From Erigeron canadensis (Eukaryota > Streptophyta > Magnoliopsida > Asterales > Asteraceae), in the NCBI RefSeq assembly GCF_010389155.1, contig NC_057763.1, positions 30,362,645 through 30,426,644 of the forward strand: a stretch of DNA of 64,000 bases, given 5' to 3'. Position 1 is the first letter of the stretch; each line of letters starts with the position of its first letter. Shown piece by piece: positions 24,434 to 38,174 of the stretch. The notes beneath the pieces are model-generated. The model had not been told where the DNA came from and did not search any database. It was given only the letters and a program-made list of their open reading frames with translations. A program made the translations under genes and the position numbers.

Positions 24434-25150
24434 CGATATCTAAGTTTTAAATTTATAATTCAAAGAGCTACTAAGTCTAGATTATCACACAACTAGGCAG
24501 TGTACCCTGTCTAGTAATGGTATAATCTAAGTAAGTCCGGGTTCTTTCACAGGGACTAACTTAAGAAAATTAAAATACTAAAAATGAAACTACAGTTTTG
24601 GGGTTTCCTAGTTAACTAAAATGCCTAAGGAAATAAGAATAACAATATATGTAAAAACTAACTTTCGTTTGGTATTGATTGACATGCTTTAAAGTGTTTA
24701 TGATTGAAGTTGTTGAACGACTCTTTTCACATTCAGATTCTCGTTAGATACACTAAATTAATTAGCTTGAGTGCCTTTCGACTGATCAAACCCTTTAATG
24801 AACTCCTGTTAAGGTTGCTCATTGAGCTTTAAAGACTAAGTTTGTAACTATGGCTGAAATCTTTTATGTAATTCTAAATCTTTGTTAAATTCAATAGACG
24901 CTGATTAACAACAATATATTTTTATGGTTTTTTAGATGTTCTTATGTGCCAACATATTTTCATGGTTAGCATGCAGGCTCGGATTTTTGCAGGCTAACCC
25001 GTAACCCGAAAAACAACAATATATGTCATGATTTTTTTTAACTGTTCTTATGGTTCTCGTAATCATGGTTTAACTACAACACAATATCTCATTATGGTTC
25101 TTGTTTTGGCTATGCTTTAACTATCAACAACAACATTAAGAAATTAGGTG
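24434..25150 (-). mobile_element. Gypsy-like LTR fragment, reverse orientation
   Basis: It begins TGATGTGTGCGATATC (the TGATGTG..CACATCA style of the Athila-like LTR at 44195-45802) and has, in the matching order, a 'gggttctttcacagggac' segment comparable to the reverse complement of the 'atccctgagaacgaact' part of that LTR. The far end is not recognisable. Low-to-moderate confidence. Confidence 0.45.
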
Positions 25151-25926
25151 ATAATTCTTAATTACATTATTAATATGATTTTACATTTAAAAAAAAAAAA
25201 ACTTTGTTGCATGGAATTGGAAAACAAATCAAATACTGAAATACATATATAATATATAAAATTACTAGTAAAAATATTATTATATTATATAAAATATATA
25301 TTTACGTGAGTCTACACGAGTCATATAACAATTTAATGTCAATGTTGGCCGAGCTCTTAGATTTTTTTTCCAGGTCAGCCTGGCCCGACCCGTAACCCGA
25401 GATTTTGTAAATATAGGACCGTGGACCAGACCATATACTTAACGGGTTTGGCCGGACTTGGTTTAACGGATTTGACGGGTCGGCCTGTATTTTGATCACC
25501 CCTACCACAGTCGTTGCCACCATTACACCGCCACCACCACCAGTATTATATTGTCGCCGTTACCTTTGTCGGTATGAGCAGGTATACAATATACATTTAT
25601 TTAATTTTTTAGTATATTGGAGGATAAAATCACCTTTATTAAAATAATATACGAGTGCAACACTAATTTTATAATTTAGGCCTATCTAAAACAACATTGG
25701 AACAAACCTTTGATTCCACGTAACTGAAAAATCCCTTTTATCCCGCTTTATTATTATCATTATATTATTCATATTCATATACATATATCCATTATCCAAT
25801 CCAATACGAGTCTTAGCCCAACACATACATACATACTTAAGAATAACCCACCCATCAAGCAAAGGAAATCCCCATGCATCTTTTCTTTTTAATTTTTGGT
25901 AGATTACTCCGTATTACTTCACTCTG

Positions 25927-25934
25927 TATAAAAA
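25927..25934 (+). promoter_or_regulatory. Candidate TATA box of the RD19-like protease gene
   Basis: TATAAAAA 85 bp upstream of the ATG at 26012, a normal plant spacing. Confidence 0.5.
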
Positions 25935-26011
25935 CTTAACCTCTTTTTATTTTGCCTGACATGCCTTACATAAAATAAATAAATAACCCTCTTCGAACCA
26001 ATTAACAAAAC

Positions 26012-28309
26012 ATGACGAATAACAAGTTCACGATGCTGATCAAGAATCTCACATTGTCTTTACTCTTGATTTCCCATGTGGTCGTGGTAGTAGCAACCGC
26101 CAACGAGTTAGATATCGTCATCCGTCAAGTTACTGGAGACGAAGCAGACCATCGTCACAGGAACAACTTTAACGTGTTCAAAAAAAAGTTTAACAAATTT
26201 TACGCGTCACAAGAAGAAGACGAGTACAGGTTTTCTGTTTTCAAGACTAATTGGAATCGCGCAATGCGTAATCAGAAACTTGATCCCTCTGCTACGCATG
26301 GGATCACTCAGTTTTCTGATATGAAGATTAAGGAGTTTAAGAGGCATTTGGGGTTGACGTCTCGACGTCTGAGGGTCCCTGCTGATGCGGGCAAGGCACC
26401 GATCTTGCCCACGGATGATTTACCGGATGATTTTGATTGGAGAGATCATGGTGCTGTTACTGAAGTCAAAAATCAGGTATATCAACATGTCTTGTTATAT
26501 TGTTACTTGCGATTCATATATATTAGAATTTAGAAGCATATTTTGCTAGTTATAATTAAATATATGTAGGGTGGTAATTCCTAATTAATGGAACCTTATA
26601 GTAAAATAAATATGTTAAAATTAGGGTTAATTTTTTTCTTTTTCAATGATATCTTTGTGAATTTATGTAAATTGAATATATTTGGATTGAAATCCTCTAA
26701 AGTTGAAACCAACTTTTCTAATAAAGTTGAGAACCTTGACCATTGGATTAAAATCAATGGTCAAGATTTAAAAATCATCTTTCAATCTGACATTTGATTT
26801 TAATTTAATAATTTAAGAGTACTGATACTTCCAACTTTAGTGGATCCTCATCCAATATATTTAGGTTGGTCTAACCCCATTGTTTTGTCGTATAGCGGCC
26901 TCTCGCGAGGATATTCATGTCCTCACAATAGGGTTTCATCACATTTGCCCTTTTTCTTTGTAGTAGTGATACCTATTCAATGCTACAAGTTAGAATCTAA
27001 GTATATTGTATTTTAATTTATGAAATTTGATCAATATAATAATATATGACACAGTACTTCAAAAGTAAAATTACTTTGTTGAATAGAAGAATGTATGTTT
27101 GATCAATATAGTGTGATTAGCAGATATAGAAATTAGACTAAATATTGATTTAACTATGATCACTATAAATGTGTTGTTTCCTTTTGTAATCTGCCATAAA
27201 AAATGTGACATTGTTTTTAAATTGTCAATGTGCAATCAGGCTTCATGCGGGTCATGCTGGTCGTTTAGTACAACTGGGGCGTTAGAAGGCGCGCATTTCC
27301 TTGCTACGGGTAACCTTGAAACTCTTAGCGAGCAGCAACTTGTTGATTGTGATCATGAGGTTTGATACTCCTTAATTTACTATATATATATATATATATA
27401 TATATCTGTTTTGATTTGTATTTCTTCAATTTTCTTTATTCTTGTTAAACGCTACGAATTACGTAGAATATAAAACTATCAAAATATGTTATCAGTTGAA
27501 TGTGGAAAGTTAAGTTATTTGAAGACTTGTTATTTAGTTGATTTTAGAGCTGTATTGATTGAAAATTGCTATATGTGCAGTGTGATCCAGAAGTACAAGG
27601 ATCATGCGATTCAGGGTGTAATGGAGGTCTTATGAATAGTGCTTTCGAATACACTCTCAAAGCTGGCGGGCTTATGAGGGAGAAAGACTATCCATACACA
27701 GGAACTGACAATGGTACCTGCAAATTCGATAAAGATAAGGTTGTAGCATCGGTGAGTAACTTCAGTGTTGTATCCCTTGATGAAGACCAGATCGCTGCCA
27801 ATCTTGTCAAAAACGGTCCTCTTGCAGGTATGCATATCCTTTTCTATAGTTCTCATTTGAACTTACCTATTTTCCATTACCCTTGAGCTAACATACCCCA
27901 ACGGGCTTCTACCCATATCTAAACCCAACCCGTTTTGACACTTCAACCCGTGCAGACCCCAAAAAAATTAGCCACTTCTGGTAGCTTAATTCTTATGTGA
28001 TCTTTAGTTTTTACTCTTTGCTAATAGTGATTTTCATATGCAGTGGCGCTTAATGCAGCTTACATGCAGACATATGTTGGGGGAGTGTCATGCCCCTACA
28101 TATGCTCAAAGAAGTTAAACCATGGTGTGCTATTGGTCGGATATGGAAAGGCTGGATATTCTCCGATAAGAAGGAAAGAAAAGCCATACTGGATCATCAA
28201 GAACTCTTGGGGACCGGATTGGGGAGAGAAGGGATATTACAAGATCTGCAAAGGTCGTAATGTGTGTGGTGTCGATTCCATGGTCTCCACAGTCGTTGCA
28301 GTTAACTGA
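26012..28309 (+). CDS. Papain-like cysteine protease, RD19 type
   Basis: Four exons: join(26012..26476, 27240..27359, 27581..27827, 28044..28309), all GT..AG, 365 aa, close to Arabidopsis RD19A. An N-terminal signal peptide (about residues 1-28, hydrophobic [14 protein letters not shown]) directs it to the secretory pathway. The prodomain has the RD19-style helix [22 protein letters not shown] rather than a canonical ERFNIN motif. The mature enzyme starts near [17 protein letters not shown]. The catalytic set is complete: oxyanion Q155, C161 in GSCWSF, H304 in [11 protein letters not shown]331 in IIKNSWG. The disulfide-rich SGCNGGLMN segment is present. RD19-type proteases are vacuolar and often drought- or pathogen-induced (family knowledge). 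Intron 1 is the longest and AT-rich. No lesion. Confidence 0.94.
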
Positions 28310-28394
28310 CACTAATAATGCTGTTGAACCATCTAACTTAGTATATATGAAGTGGGGAACATTTAGATACATAAACTACTGAAAGTACTAAACT

Positions 28395-29265
28395 TTGACA
28401 TGGATAAATTGAGTAATGTGTTGCTTGAATTTTCATTGAATTAATTATCATATGAGATCTGACTTTTTTGTTTATAATCAATGTGCATATTGAAATTTTA
28501 TATTTCATGTGTTATGCATTGAATGAACTAGGACTATGTTTTAGGCCTATACCTCTTGGTTATATAACCGGCTGCCACATGACCAAGAAGAAATGCATAA
28601 ACAGGTGTTGAGATGGTTAGTATTTCTATGTTTTTTAGTGTTTCATATTATTACAACCATTTATACACTTGATTAGTTGATTTCATGACACTAACCCATG
28701 AATGAAAGGATCTGCATACTGATTCTTGGAGGTGGCAAACTAGTTTTGCTCACATAACGGGTCAAAACGCTTAATAGATCAGTACAGGTCAAAATGGGCT
28801 GCCCCGAAATAATTTACTCTTCCCTTGACTGGAGTTTTATGCACAATTAACATGTTAAATTTAAATATTAAACTGTTCTAATAACAACAAAGATTCAGTT
28901 AGTGAAATTCTGAAGGATGCCATGGAACTATTATACTGTCTTTTGGAGGGGGCAAAATGGGTGGGTCAAGTAGCATGTCAAAGCTTGAATTCTTTGGTTT
29001 TCTGGTTGGGCTAAGTTCTGCTATTTCTCTTTTCTTTTCTTAGTTTTGTACACATGCTTAATCTATTTAAGAGAAGTAAAAGAATTTATGAGGTTCTATG
29101 CATTATTCAATCACTTTCAACACGTTTGACCTACTTGACTCATTAGAGATTAAGAACAAACCAAATCGACCCATTTAACTATACGCAGGTGGAAATTACC
29201 ACCCTTTCATTTAATCGTTTATTAGCCTAGAAGGTTATATTTATGGGTGGTATCATTAAATAGTA
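28395..29265. repeat. Dispersed repeat, second copy of the RBR-B intron segment
   Basis: It aligns in the same order and orientation with 18560-19210 and contains an additional internal stretch (28770-29000). It starts ~85 bp after the protease stop codon, so it may be transcribed as part of that gene's 3' end. Confidence 0.8.
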
Positions 29266-30670
29266 AATAGCAACCAAGCTATAAATTAGATACCTGCATC
29301 TTCTAAAGTCTAAGCAGTTTGTTTCTTAACCTCCACACCATCAACAAAAATAATAATGAAAATACAGTACATCTTTCACACTTCTTTATAGAGACAAATA
29401 GGGAAAGATTACATTATGCAAATATACACACTGAGCCTGCTGCTAAACACTTTTAATTATATATTATGCAAGTGAAGTCATAGTGCAAACAGAAAAACGC
29501 TCAGAATTTCCATTATAAGCAAGTGAGCAACACACAAACCGTTGCAAATAAACACTATGATGCCAACTATAAGGATAACGACATTATTGTATCGTACCTG
29601 ATACAAACAGAAAGGAAGAGCAGTAACCGGTGACGAAGCCATAATTTTGTATCTAGGGGGCCGAACAATCTACAAACTGTGTGTTTTGTTGAGGGGCCAT
29701 TTATCTATGAATTAAACTAGTACAAACAATAATACCAGAATAGAGTTTTAGACATTGTGGAATAGCCACGGCCACCCTTCATGGCTTCATGTCATATGTT
29801 TACGGATAATGTTAGTATATTAACCAGATGGGAATAAATAATCGTACCACTTCGTTTGATAGATCTACCAGTATGTATTATATACTTGTATTGTCTATTT
29901 GATTATATACTTGTATTGTCTATTTGAATATATAATAGATTAATAAAAAAGGATGATACAAGTGTGGACTCGCGAACCAGATATAGTCTATCTTTCTTGA
30001 CTTCAGTTTAACCATACAAGTGATGGGTCTTTCACCAAAAATACACAACACATGAATATGATCTACAAATATCGGCCTAAATGCATGTGTTATGTCTTTT
30101 CAATCGTTATCTCATAGTACCAATAATGCACTACTTTTCTCCTATTGCTGAATATATTTCTTCTTATATGCATTTAGTCGTAATGTTGTATTGTCACCTC
30201 TGCCATATTTAAAACTACAAGGTCTCTTATTTATGTTTTGTGAAAGTAAAAAAGTTAATTAAACAAACAGAAACATTTACAATAAAAGATTATTATTACT
30301 CTCATCGCAATTCTTTAACATTGACTGATTATGTTCATATTTACAAATTACAATACACAAAATATACTATTAAAACAATGCATAATACATTATTATCTAA
30401 TGCATAGATTTTTTGGCAAAAAGTTTTTGTACACGTACTTATCATTTCCCTGGAAGTAACAGTTACTTCAAAAAACATAATAGTAGGTTCACAAATAAGT
30501 AGTATTATCATTCAGACTAAAATTAAAAACAACCAACTTTTAGATTATTAACCTTGAGTGTTAGTACTTGTTTATTTATAGTCACAATGCACAAACATTA
30601 AATTGCAAAACCATTGAACCGTTGCTAACAACTAAGGTAAAATGTAGGCATGTAACTATAATATGTTTTT
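29266..30670. other. Intergenic, nothing recognised
   Basis: AT-rich sequence with no supported gene or RNA. A short stretch at 30090-30205 resembles 33690-33840 on the other side of the GST gene (quite diverged). Confidence 0.5.
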
Positions 30671-30679
30671 TTTCCTTGA

Positions 30680-30896
30680 TAATTTGTCTTGTAACATTTC
30701 GATAATTTGTCATGGGTCCCAATACCGTCTTCAACAGTGTATGGGGGAGGTTGACATGTAGACAGCCTTACCTGACTGCTTCCAGGTTCTACCATAGGTA
30801 GAAAAGGACCTCTAGCCTTGCTGGGCATGAGGATCGAACCCATGACCTCTATTTCTAGAGGCATGGGCTCCAACCACTGATCCAACCCAGTGGGTT
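30680..30896 (-). mobile_element. tRNA-derived SINE
   Basis: Read on the minus strand it starts near 'gggttggatcagtggttgg' (A-box-like) followed by 'ggtcatgggttcgatcct' (B-box, GGTTCGATCC), then a body sharing 'ccttttctacc', 'tggaagcag', 'aacctcccccatacac' and 'tattggg' with the SINE at 55392. It ends in a T-rich stretch. It lies ~200 bp upstream of the GST start codon. The left boundary is approximate. Confidence 0.8.
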
Positions 30897-31037
30897 GATA
30901 ACTCCATAAGTCTATTTATATATATTATATGGAAGTTAGAATGAGATAAGCAATGACGTTAAACTACAAAATATTCAACAGTCAACACTCCATTGAGGAA
31001 CTTGTTCAAAGTATTCCAAAAACACTTTCTTTCACTT

Positions 31038-31044
31038 TATATAT
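31038..31044 (+). promoter_or_regulatory. Candidate TATA box of the GST gene
   Basis: TATATAT about 60 bp upstream of the start codon at 31100, and 140 bp downstream of the SINE. Confidence 0.4.
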
Positions 31045-31093
31045 ATCACTCTGCATATATATTGGTTCGCTTTCATTTGATCAATAACATTAA

Positions 31094-32238
<1,145 letters not shown>

Positions 32239-34320
32239 TGTATAACAAAAACGACATTTAGTTCGTGTTTCTTTTTGTTTTTAAAGAAATTGAAACTTAG
32301 CTCATGGATGTGTATGTATGTTGTTCGAGTTGATTCGTATTTGGAGCACGAGTATTATCATTATGATATAAGTCTTGTGAGTGTGGATAATGGATAGAGC
32401 CATTGAGGTATGTAAAGCTCTGGAACAATATCATTATACGATAAATCGTATTGGATGCACATATCTGGTAAATACAATACAATACTGTGAACTAGATTTT
32501 GGTCCCGTGTTAACACACGGGTTCCATAAAGTTTTTGCTTAAAAAATTGTCTATATAAATCAAAGGGAAGATGGAAGCAGACATATTGAATTTCAACTAC
32601 ATTAATTTCATTGCATTAAACCAAACAGCTAAAAAAAAAGTAATACTAAATTACTAATAGCAGGTCTTAAAAATTCAAAGATTCAATTCTATTATGCAAA
32701 ACACTAACAATAGGTGTTGAATGCACCTCCACCAATTTTAGATTATTGATTCAAAAGTAATCATCCGCTACAAATGTTTATAATTGTTCTCAAATCTGAG
32801 GAGGTTGAATAACATGATTCATATGCATGTGAGACGATTAACATGATTTTGAATGTAGAATATGGAGTTACAATTTTATGTCAGCGAGTGGATTTTGAAT
32901 ATATTTAAGATTTAGAGGGATCTGCAAATAAATAAGAAGGAGCTATTTGTAAATAAAAGTTAAGTTTATAGGCTGAATTGCATTTAGGTGATGCTATGTA
33001 GGTGATTGGAAAAAAATATGGGTTCTTTTAATAGATAGGTAGATGATACCCATAACCCAAAGTATGACAAAAAGTTACTTTAAGTATGATACATGTATGA
33101 TCATGGTTTTTCTAGTAAAACTGTGACACATTGGTTAAAATTTCGACTAAAATCAGTGACCCAAAGTCTGCTTATGAGTACCAATACCAAATGGATGCTA
33201 ATATGGTATTCGGTACCCATTTGCGTGAAATTTCGTATCATTACGGTACAAGACAGACCGTGATCACCCATAGTTGTGAAAAGGCATAATAAATGGACTC
33301 AAAAGACCTACTGTGTGACTAGTATGGTTAAAACCTATCACAGAATAGTTATGGTTAGTAAACAAATATTTTTAACGTTTTATTATCCTTAAAGTATACG
33401 TGCTTTTCATTTTATTTGGTCATGGATCAAACTCAAAATAAATACTAAAATGATAAGCATAGAGGAGTAAGTTAAAAATCCAAACTTCAGAATTTCTTCC
33501 GAGTATATTGAAGTTTGAACACTTGTATTGCCTGCCAGATTCCTTTATCTTTATCCTAGTTAAGATTGCACTAAAACCATCCAAGTGTTGGGGTGTCGAT
33601 CCAAAATATGCTATCATATAAAAATATCCTCCCCAGAGGCAGGGTGTGGTATTTGTTTGAACGTGGATGTTGTTCAATTATAAGCCTCTTCAGTCGCTAT
33701 CTCGTAACGATAATAATGTATAATAATAAATGCACTACTTTCGTCCTATACGTCTCTTTTAAAATAACTTTACTGTGACCTCTTTGCTTCAAAATAATTT
33801 ATTTGCTTCATTCTAGTCGCAATATTATACTTTCATTAACAATTCTACCATCTTTCATAATTCATACGAACGAGCTAATGTAATGTGTGTAATATCCAAT
33901 AGAGCATGTAGTTTCTTAGACCATACTAGCAAGAGATCAATCATCATCCTTCACTTAGATCAATCATCATCCTTCACTTTGTAATTCGATCACTCATAAA
34001 ATGTTGTTACACGTTCTAGGACCCCATCACATTTGACAAATTCAATGTCGAGGATAAAAATAAAGCAGCAAACATAGATGGGTTCCTAAGAAATGAAAAC
34101 AGAATAATGTAGTCATATAGATCATTATCATAATGCATTTTGATTAGAAATGGTTCTTCTTCATCTGTACATTCAATTCAATTCCAAATCCAAATTACCC
34201 TAAAATCCTAAACCATAATCCGTAAAAAAACAATCGGTTAAACCCTAATTTACTTCTGCACATTTCATAGTTCAAATCAAAGCATCATCAACATCAAATT
34301 AACATAATCGAAATGGAACT
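32239..34320. other. Intergenic region downstream of GST
   Basis: It contains a Helitron-like element (32492-33043). The rest is AT-rich; nothing else is supported. Confidence 0.55.
32492..33043 (-). mobile_element. Helitron-like non-autonomous element
   Basis: On the minus strand it starts TCTACCTATCTATTAAAAG after an A and ends with a hairpin (CCCGTGTGTTAACACGGG), eight bases, then CTAG|T. These are good Helitron termini; no coding capacity. 552 bp. Confidence 0.7.
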
Positions 34321-35418
34321 TTAGTAAATGAGATTATGCTTCAATCCTAACCCATGTTTTCCATGAACACATCCTGGCTTGTTATACTGATTAACCATCC
34401 TTTTCGATTTCTTCATCTTCGGATACACTCTTTTCCCCAATTTCCTCATCCGTTGTCTTTCGAATTTATTACTCAACCATTTCGGCACCAGTTCATCATC
34501 CAAATCCGAATTATCGTCTTCCTCCACATCCGAATCCTCACTCTCCTCCTCCTCATTGTAACAATCATTAATCACCCTAAGGCTGTTACCGATTTCGTAT
34601 CCCACATTTTTAACTTCCTATACCAAAAAAAATAAAAAACTTTATATTCATACTAATAATTACTAATTTATTTCACACTCACTTTAACAAAAACCTAGAA
34701 ACTATTTACCTGAGTGATTTGGTACGGATCATCAACGCCGTCGATCAAACCACCGGATTTCAAGGCGGCCACGTAATCGCCGATCATCTGACGCTTCCGA
34801 TAACTTAGATACGCAGGTTTAACTTCCTGTTTGGATATATTAATTCAATCATCAGTTTAAAATTATCATAAAAAAAAAAAATTCTTCACAATTTCGGATA
34901 CATATACACACAGCATATATATATATATAATATATATACATACATATATCTAATATCTATAGATAAATATATTGTTTTCCTTTTCGAGATTGTAACAGAA
35001 ATAACTTATTTTGGATTATTTATTAGAGTAATGATTTTTTTTTTAATTTTACATAAAATTAATAATATGTATAGATATAGATACAAAAACACAGTGAGAA
35101 ATATAATAAAAGTACCTCCTGAGAGTGAATCGGAGCGATCTCATCAACAAGCGATTTTACCGAAATATCAGACACCGGAGATCCAAACTGACGTTCAATT
35201 AGATCATCAACATCCGGCACACCTTCACTCTCCTCGTCGTCGATGGTGGTGGTGGCGTCATCGTCGGTGGTGATGACGTCATCGTCGGTGGTGATGACGT
35301 CACCGTCGTCGGAGTCGGAGTGACCGACAACCTGCCATGACTCAGAATCGGAGACGACGTCGAACTCGACGGATTCAAATGCATCTTCTCCGATCAGTGA
35401 CTGAAATTCATTTGCCAT
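34321..35418 (-). CDS. Acidic plant protein of unknown function
   Basis: Three exons: complement(34321..34617, 34710..34826, 35116..35418), GT..AG, phase 0 throughout, 238 aa. I do not recognise a named family. The N-terminal ~100 residues are acidic with a short internal repeat (two DVITTDDD units at about 40-55). The central exon gives a compact block (EVKPAYLSYRKRQMIGDY..). The C-terminal part has an E/D-rich stretch followed by a basic segment (KMKKSKR) and ends CVHGKHGLGLKHN. There is no signal peptide, membrane span or Zn motif. The charge layout suits a nuclear or nucleolar protein, which is inference. Good splice sites and a coherent frame argue that it is a real gene. Confidence 0.8.
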
Positions 35419-35670
35419 TTTTTCCTTTTTTTTTTTAATTAAAAAAACAAAAACAATTTTGAGATGGTTTTTGTTGCGAGGAGAAAAGTAGAAAACTTTG
35501 AAGATATGGAGGTTGTTTGTTTCGTGTTATATAAGTCAGAAGCGGACACGTGTCGAGATTTTATGGAAGTTGATACATGTGGAAGTTTTGTGAAATCTGA
35601 TTGGATGGTAGACGTGTTCTTCCTGGTGGGTTTTTTGTTGGTTAGAATTTTAACAAAAGGATTAAATTAT

Positions 35671-35852
35671 GAGAAATGCTTAATTGACAAACAAATCTTT
35701 ACTAACAAGGTTTACAAACATATGTGGACCAATGAAAGAAGGAGTGAGAGTAAATAAAAAGAAAAGAAAAATAACTTTATTGGTGGTTATGGATGTCACC
35801 TATGTTTGTAAACTTTGTTAGTAAAAGTTTGTTTGTCATTCTAGCATTGCTC
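35671..35852. mobile_element. Mutator-like MITE with perfect 9-bp target duplication
   Basis: 182 bp with long terminal inverted repeats: GAGAAATGCTTAATTGACAA on the left, against the complement of the right end, GAGCAATGCTAGAATGACAA. The homology runs ~60 bp. It is flanked by TTAAATTAT on both sides (35662-35670, 35853-35861). A 9-bp TSD indicates the Mutator superfamily. It lies ~250 bp upstream of the gene at 34321-35418. Confidence 0.85.
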
Positions 35853-35965
35853 TTAAATTATTTATAGTATATCGGAAACATATTATGCGAATCTTCTTTT
35901 TAATGTATTTTTGTTATAGGATGACTGTGATTTTATTTAAGAATCATTTTCTTTTTTTACATATA

Positions 35966-36616
35966 CTAGCGAATTTACCCGGATTCAATTCGGGCATTTT
36001 CATTAAAATTACGAGTATGGTACTCGCGCAATACGGCGGTGATCACATTAGTTGCGATGTGGTGGCGTCGATGGATGATGATGGTCCGTCAGTGTCAAAC
36101 GGTATAGGTAATTGATTCAATGATATTTGATTTTTAGGAATAGTGAATATTTTTTAAAAGATTATAAAATGATTGTGTAAGTTAATTAATTAAAAGTAAA
36201 ATGGTAATTTCGCATGTCCCAAAGTTTTAAAATTTTCAACATAGAAGTTTAACTTTTATATATCATTAAAATTATAAAACTAAAAAATATATATGTAATT
36301 TTTTCTATTAATATATTCTAAATCGATTTAGAAATAGTATATTGAATAACACAATAATTTATAAATTAAAGTATTTATTGCATTAACAAAACATAAAAAG
36401 ATATTATACAATATAAAATAAATTTCTTTGTTTGTAATAAAAGATTAAGAACTTTAAATAAGCATTTAGTGAGCTATTTTTAATTAAAAATATTGTAAAT
36501 TATTTATGACATCATAATTAAAATAAATAATTTTTAAGTAAAATTATAAACTTGTCACATCATATTTTTTTAAAAAATAATTTTGAAAGACAATTATCTT
36601 TTATTTATTATATAGA
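35966..36616 (-). mobile_element. Helitron-like non-autonomous element
   Basis: On the minus strand: A then TCTATATAATAAATAAAAG at the 5' end; CCCGAATTGAATCCGGG hairpin, spacer and CTAG|T at the 3' end. 651 bp, AT-rich interior, no ORF worth calling. Confidence 0.7.
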
Positions 36617-36707
36617 TATACTGTATAGTTAGTTTATATATTAATCATATCATATGATATTTCGTATTTATCTTTACCATTTAAAAAATTTCTTGAAATT
36701 ATTTATA

Positions 36708-36996
36708 TCTATACTATCTAATAAAACAATCCATCTATTTCTTTTTTAAACTTTCTATTTTTAAAAACCTAAAAATACCCTTCCAATTTATTCACTAATT
36801 TAAACATTTCCATCTAATATACCTATAATACTCTTAATGAAATAATTTACAATATAGATCCCCAACACTTAAAATAATTACAGTATTACCTTTAACATCA
36901 ATTAATTTTACATTTACCATAATCATCCCCTCTCATCACCACCACCTCCAACATCACTACTCCCACCGCCGCCGCATTATGCGGGCATAAGTCTAG
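36708..36996 (+). mobile_element. Complete non-autonomous Helitron (289 bp)
   Basis: 5' TCTATACTATCTAATAAAAC preceded by A; 3' GCCGCATTATGCGGGC hairpin, ATAAGT, CTAG followed by T. It is full-length homologous to 15757-16076 in opposite orientation, so two independent insertions define the same ends. Confidence 0.85.
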
Positions 36997-37572
36997 TAAT
37001 ATAATGATTCTAAACTTATCAATTTAAAACAAATCGACAATTTGACTAAGCAAAAGGAATACCCTCGTAATATGACGATGAAGGTGATGGTGTGATAGTG
37101 GAAACGACGACGGGATGTGGCGGAGAAACGACACTGCAACAAGGGTAACATGAGTTATTTATGTAAAAGTGATTGATGTAAAAGGTGAAGTACAATTATT
37201 TTAGATGGGATATAAATTATTTATTTAAGTGCATAAAATATGTAGATTTAATAAATTATTATCAATTAAAAAAAATTGAGAGATAGTAGTTTGTTTGAAT
37301 TAAAAACATAGATGCGTACCTAAAAAAAATAAAAAGAAAACATTGAAAATAAGATAGTTATAAGTACGGAGTAAATGAGAGAGCTTCTACGTTTGGGTAA
37401 AAAACTTTTTCACCCGTCAAATAATATTTCGTAAAACAATGAACATCATTTTTCATTGAATAATGAACATACACACAAAGTTGGACAAAATGTTCATATG
37501 AGGCTATGACAATTAATATAAGTGTAAATTACATAAATCATACCTAAGATTAGTCACACTTATAATTTAAAA

Positions 37573-38174
37573 ATTACACGAGACATACATATCGATGTCA
37601 AATATGCACGCTGACCATACCTAATCTTAACAGAGCTTGATGGATAATTAATTTTCAGTAAATACCACGTCTGCCAAATTTATATCCAGATCTATATCTA
37701 TATTTGTATCTATATTATTTTTATGAGAGGTGCCATGGTTGTGATGGATGGCGGAGAAACTAGAGAGGAAAAGAATGTCAAAGACGGTGGTTGCTGGAAG
37801 TGATTTCCGGTGGTGCTCGAAAGTGGTAACCAGAGATTTTGTGGCCAGTTTTTAGTTCCATTGACATATATATGGTATGATTGTGCAAATATATATGTAA
37901 GTATGAATTTGAATTAGATTTGTATATTGATGTATATATGAACTTAAGTTTGGATATGAATTGTTTTATGTTGCTTGGATTTGGATCTTATTTCAAGATT
38001 AGGGATCTAGTTAAGTAAAATAGGATAAGAAGGGGGCTGATATGTGGGGGTAAAACAGTTTTTTACCTCTTTACGTGCCTGGTATGTGACAATACTTAAC
38101 GATCCGTCAAGCTCCGTTAGGGTTAGGTATGGTTAGTGTGCTTATTTGACAACAGTAAGTATGTCTCGCATAAC
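37573..38174. mobile_element. Inverted-repeat DNA transposon, probably Mutator-like
   Basis: Terminal inverted repeats of ~80 bp, 37573-37655 and 38092-38174, share 'gagacata', 'tgtcaaata.gcac', 'accatacctaa' and 'gagcttga.gg'. The interior has no transposase. The right end directly abuts the integrase homology of the Athila-like element, so the first codons of that ORF (38136-38174) come from this repeat. Confidence 0.65.

Larger units (their letters stand above)
22860..25920. other. Intergenic region with transposon remnants
   Basis: No gene. It contains a CACTA-like terminus and sub-terminal repeats (23339-23800), a degenerate GGCCCA-rich tandem repeat (24010-24350), and a gypsy-like LTR fragment in reverse orientation (from 24434). 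The rest (25150-25920) is AT-rich with dispersed Asteraceae-style repeat words. Confidence 0.55.

Noticed and set aside
34354..34635. 93-codon plus-strand ORF
   Set aside because: It is a shadow of exon 3 of the minus-strand gene 34321-35418.
35464..35757. 97-codon plus-strand ORF upstream of the acidic protein gene
   Set aside because: No recognisable domain; its last third runs into the MITE at 35671-35852.
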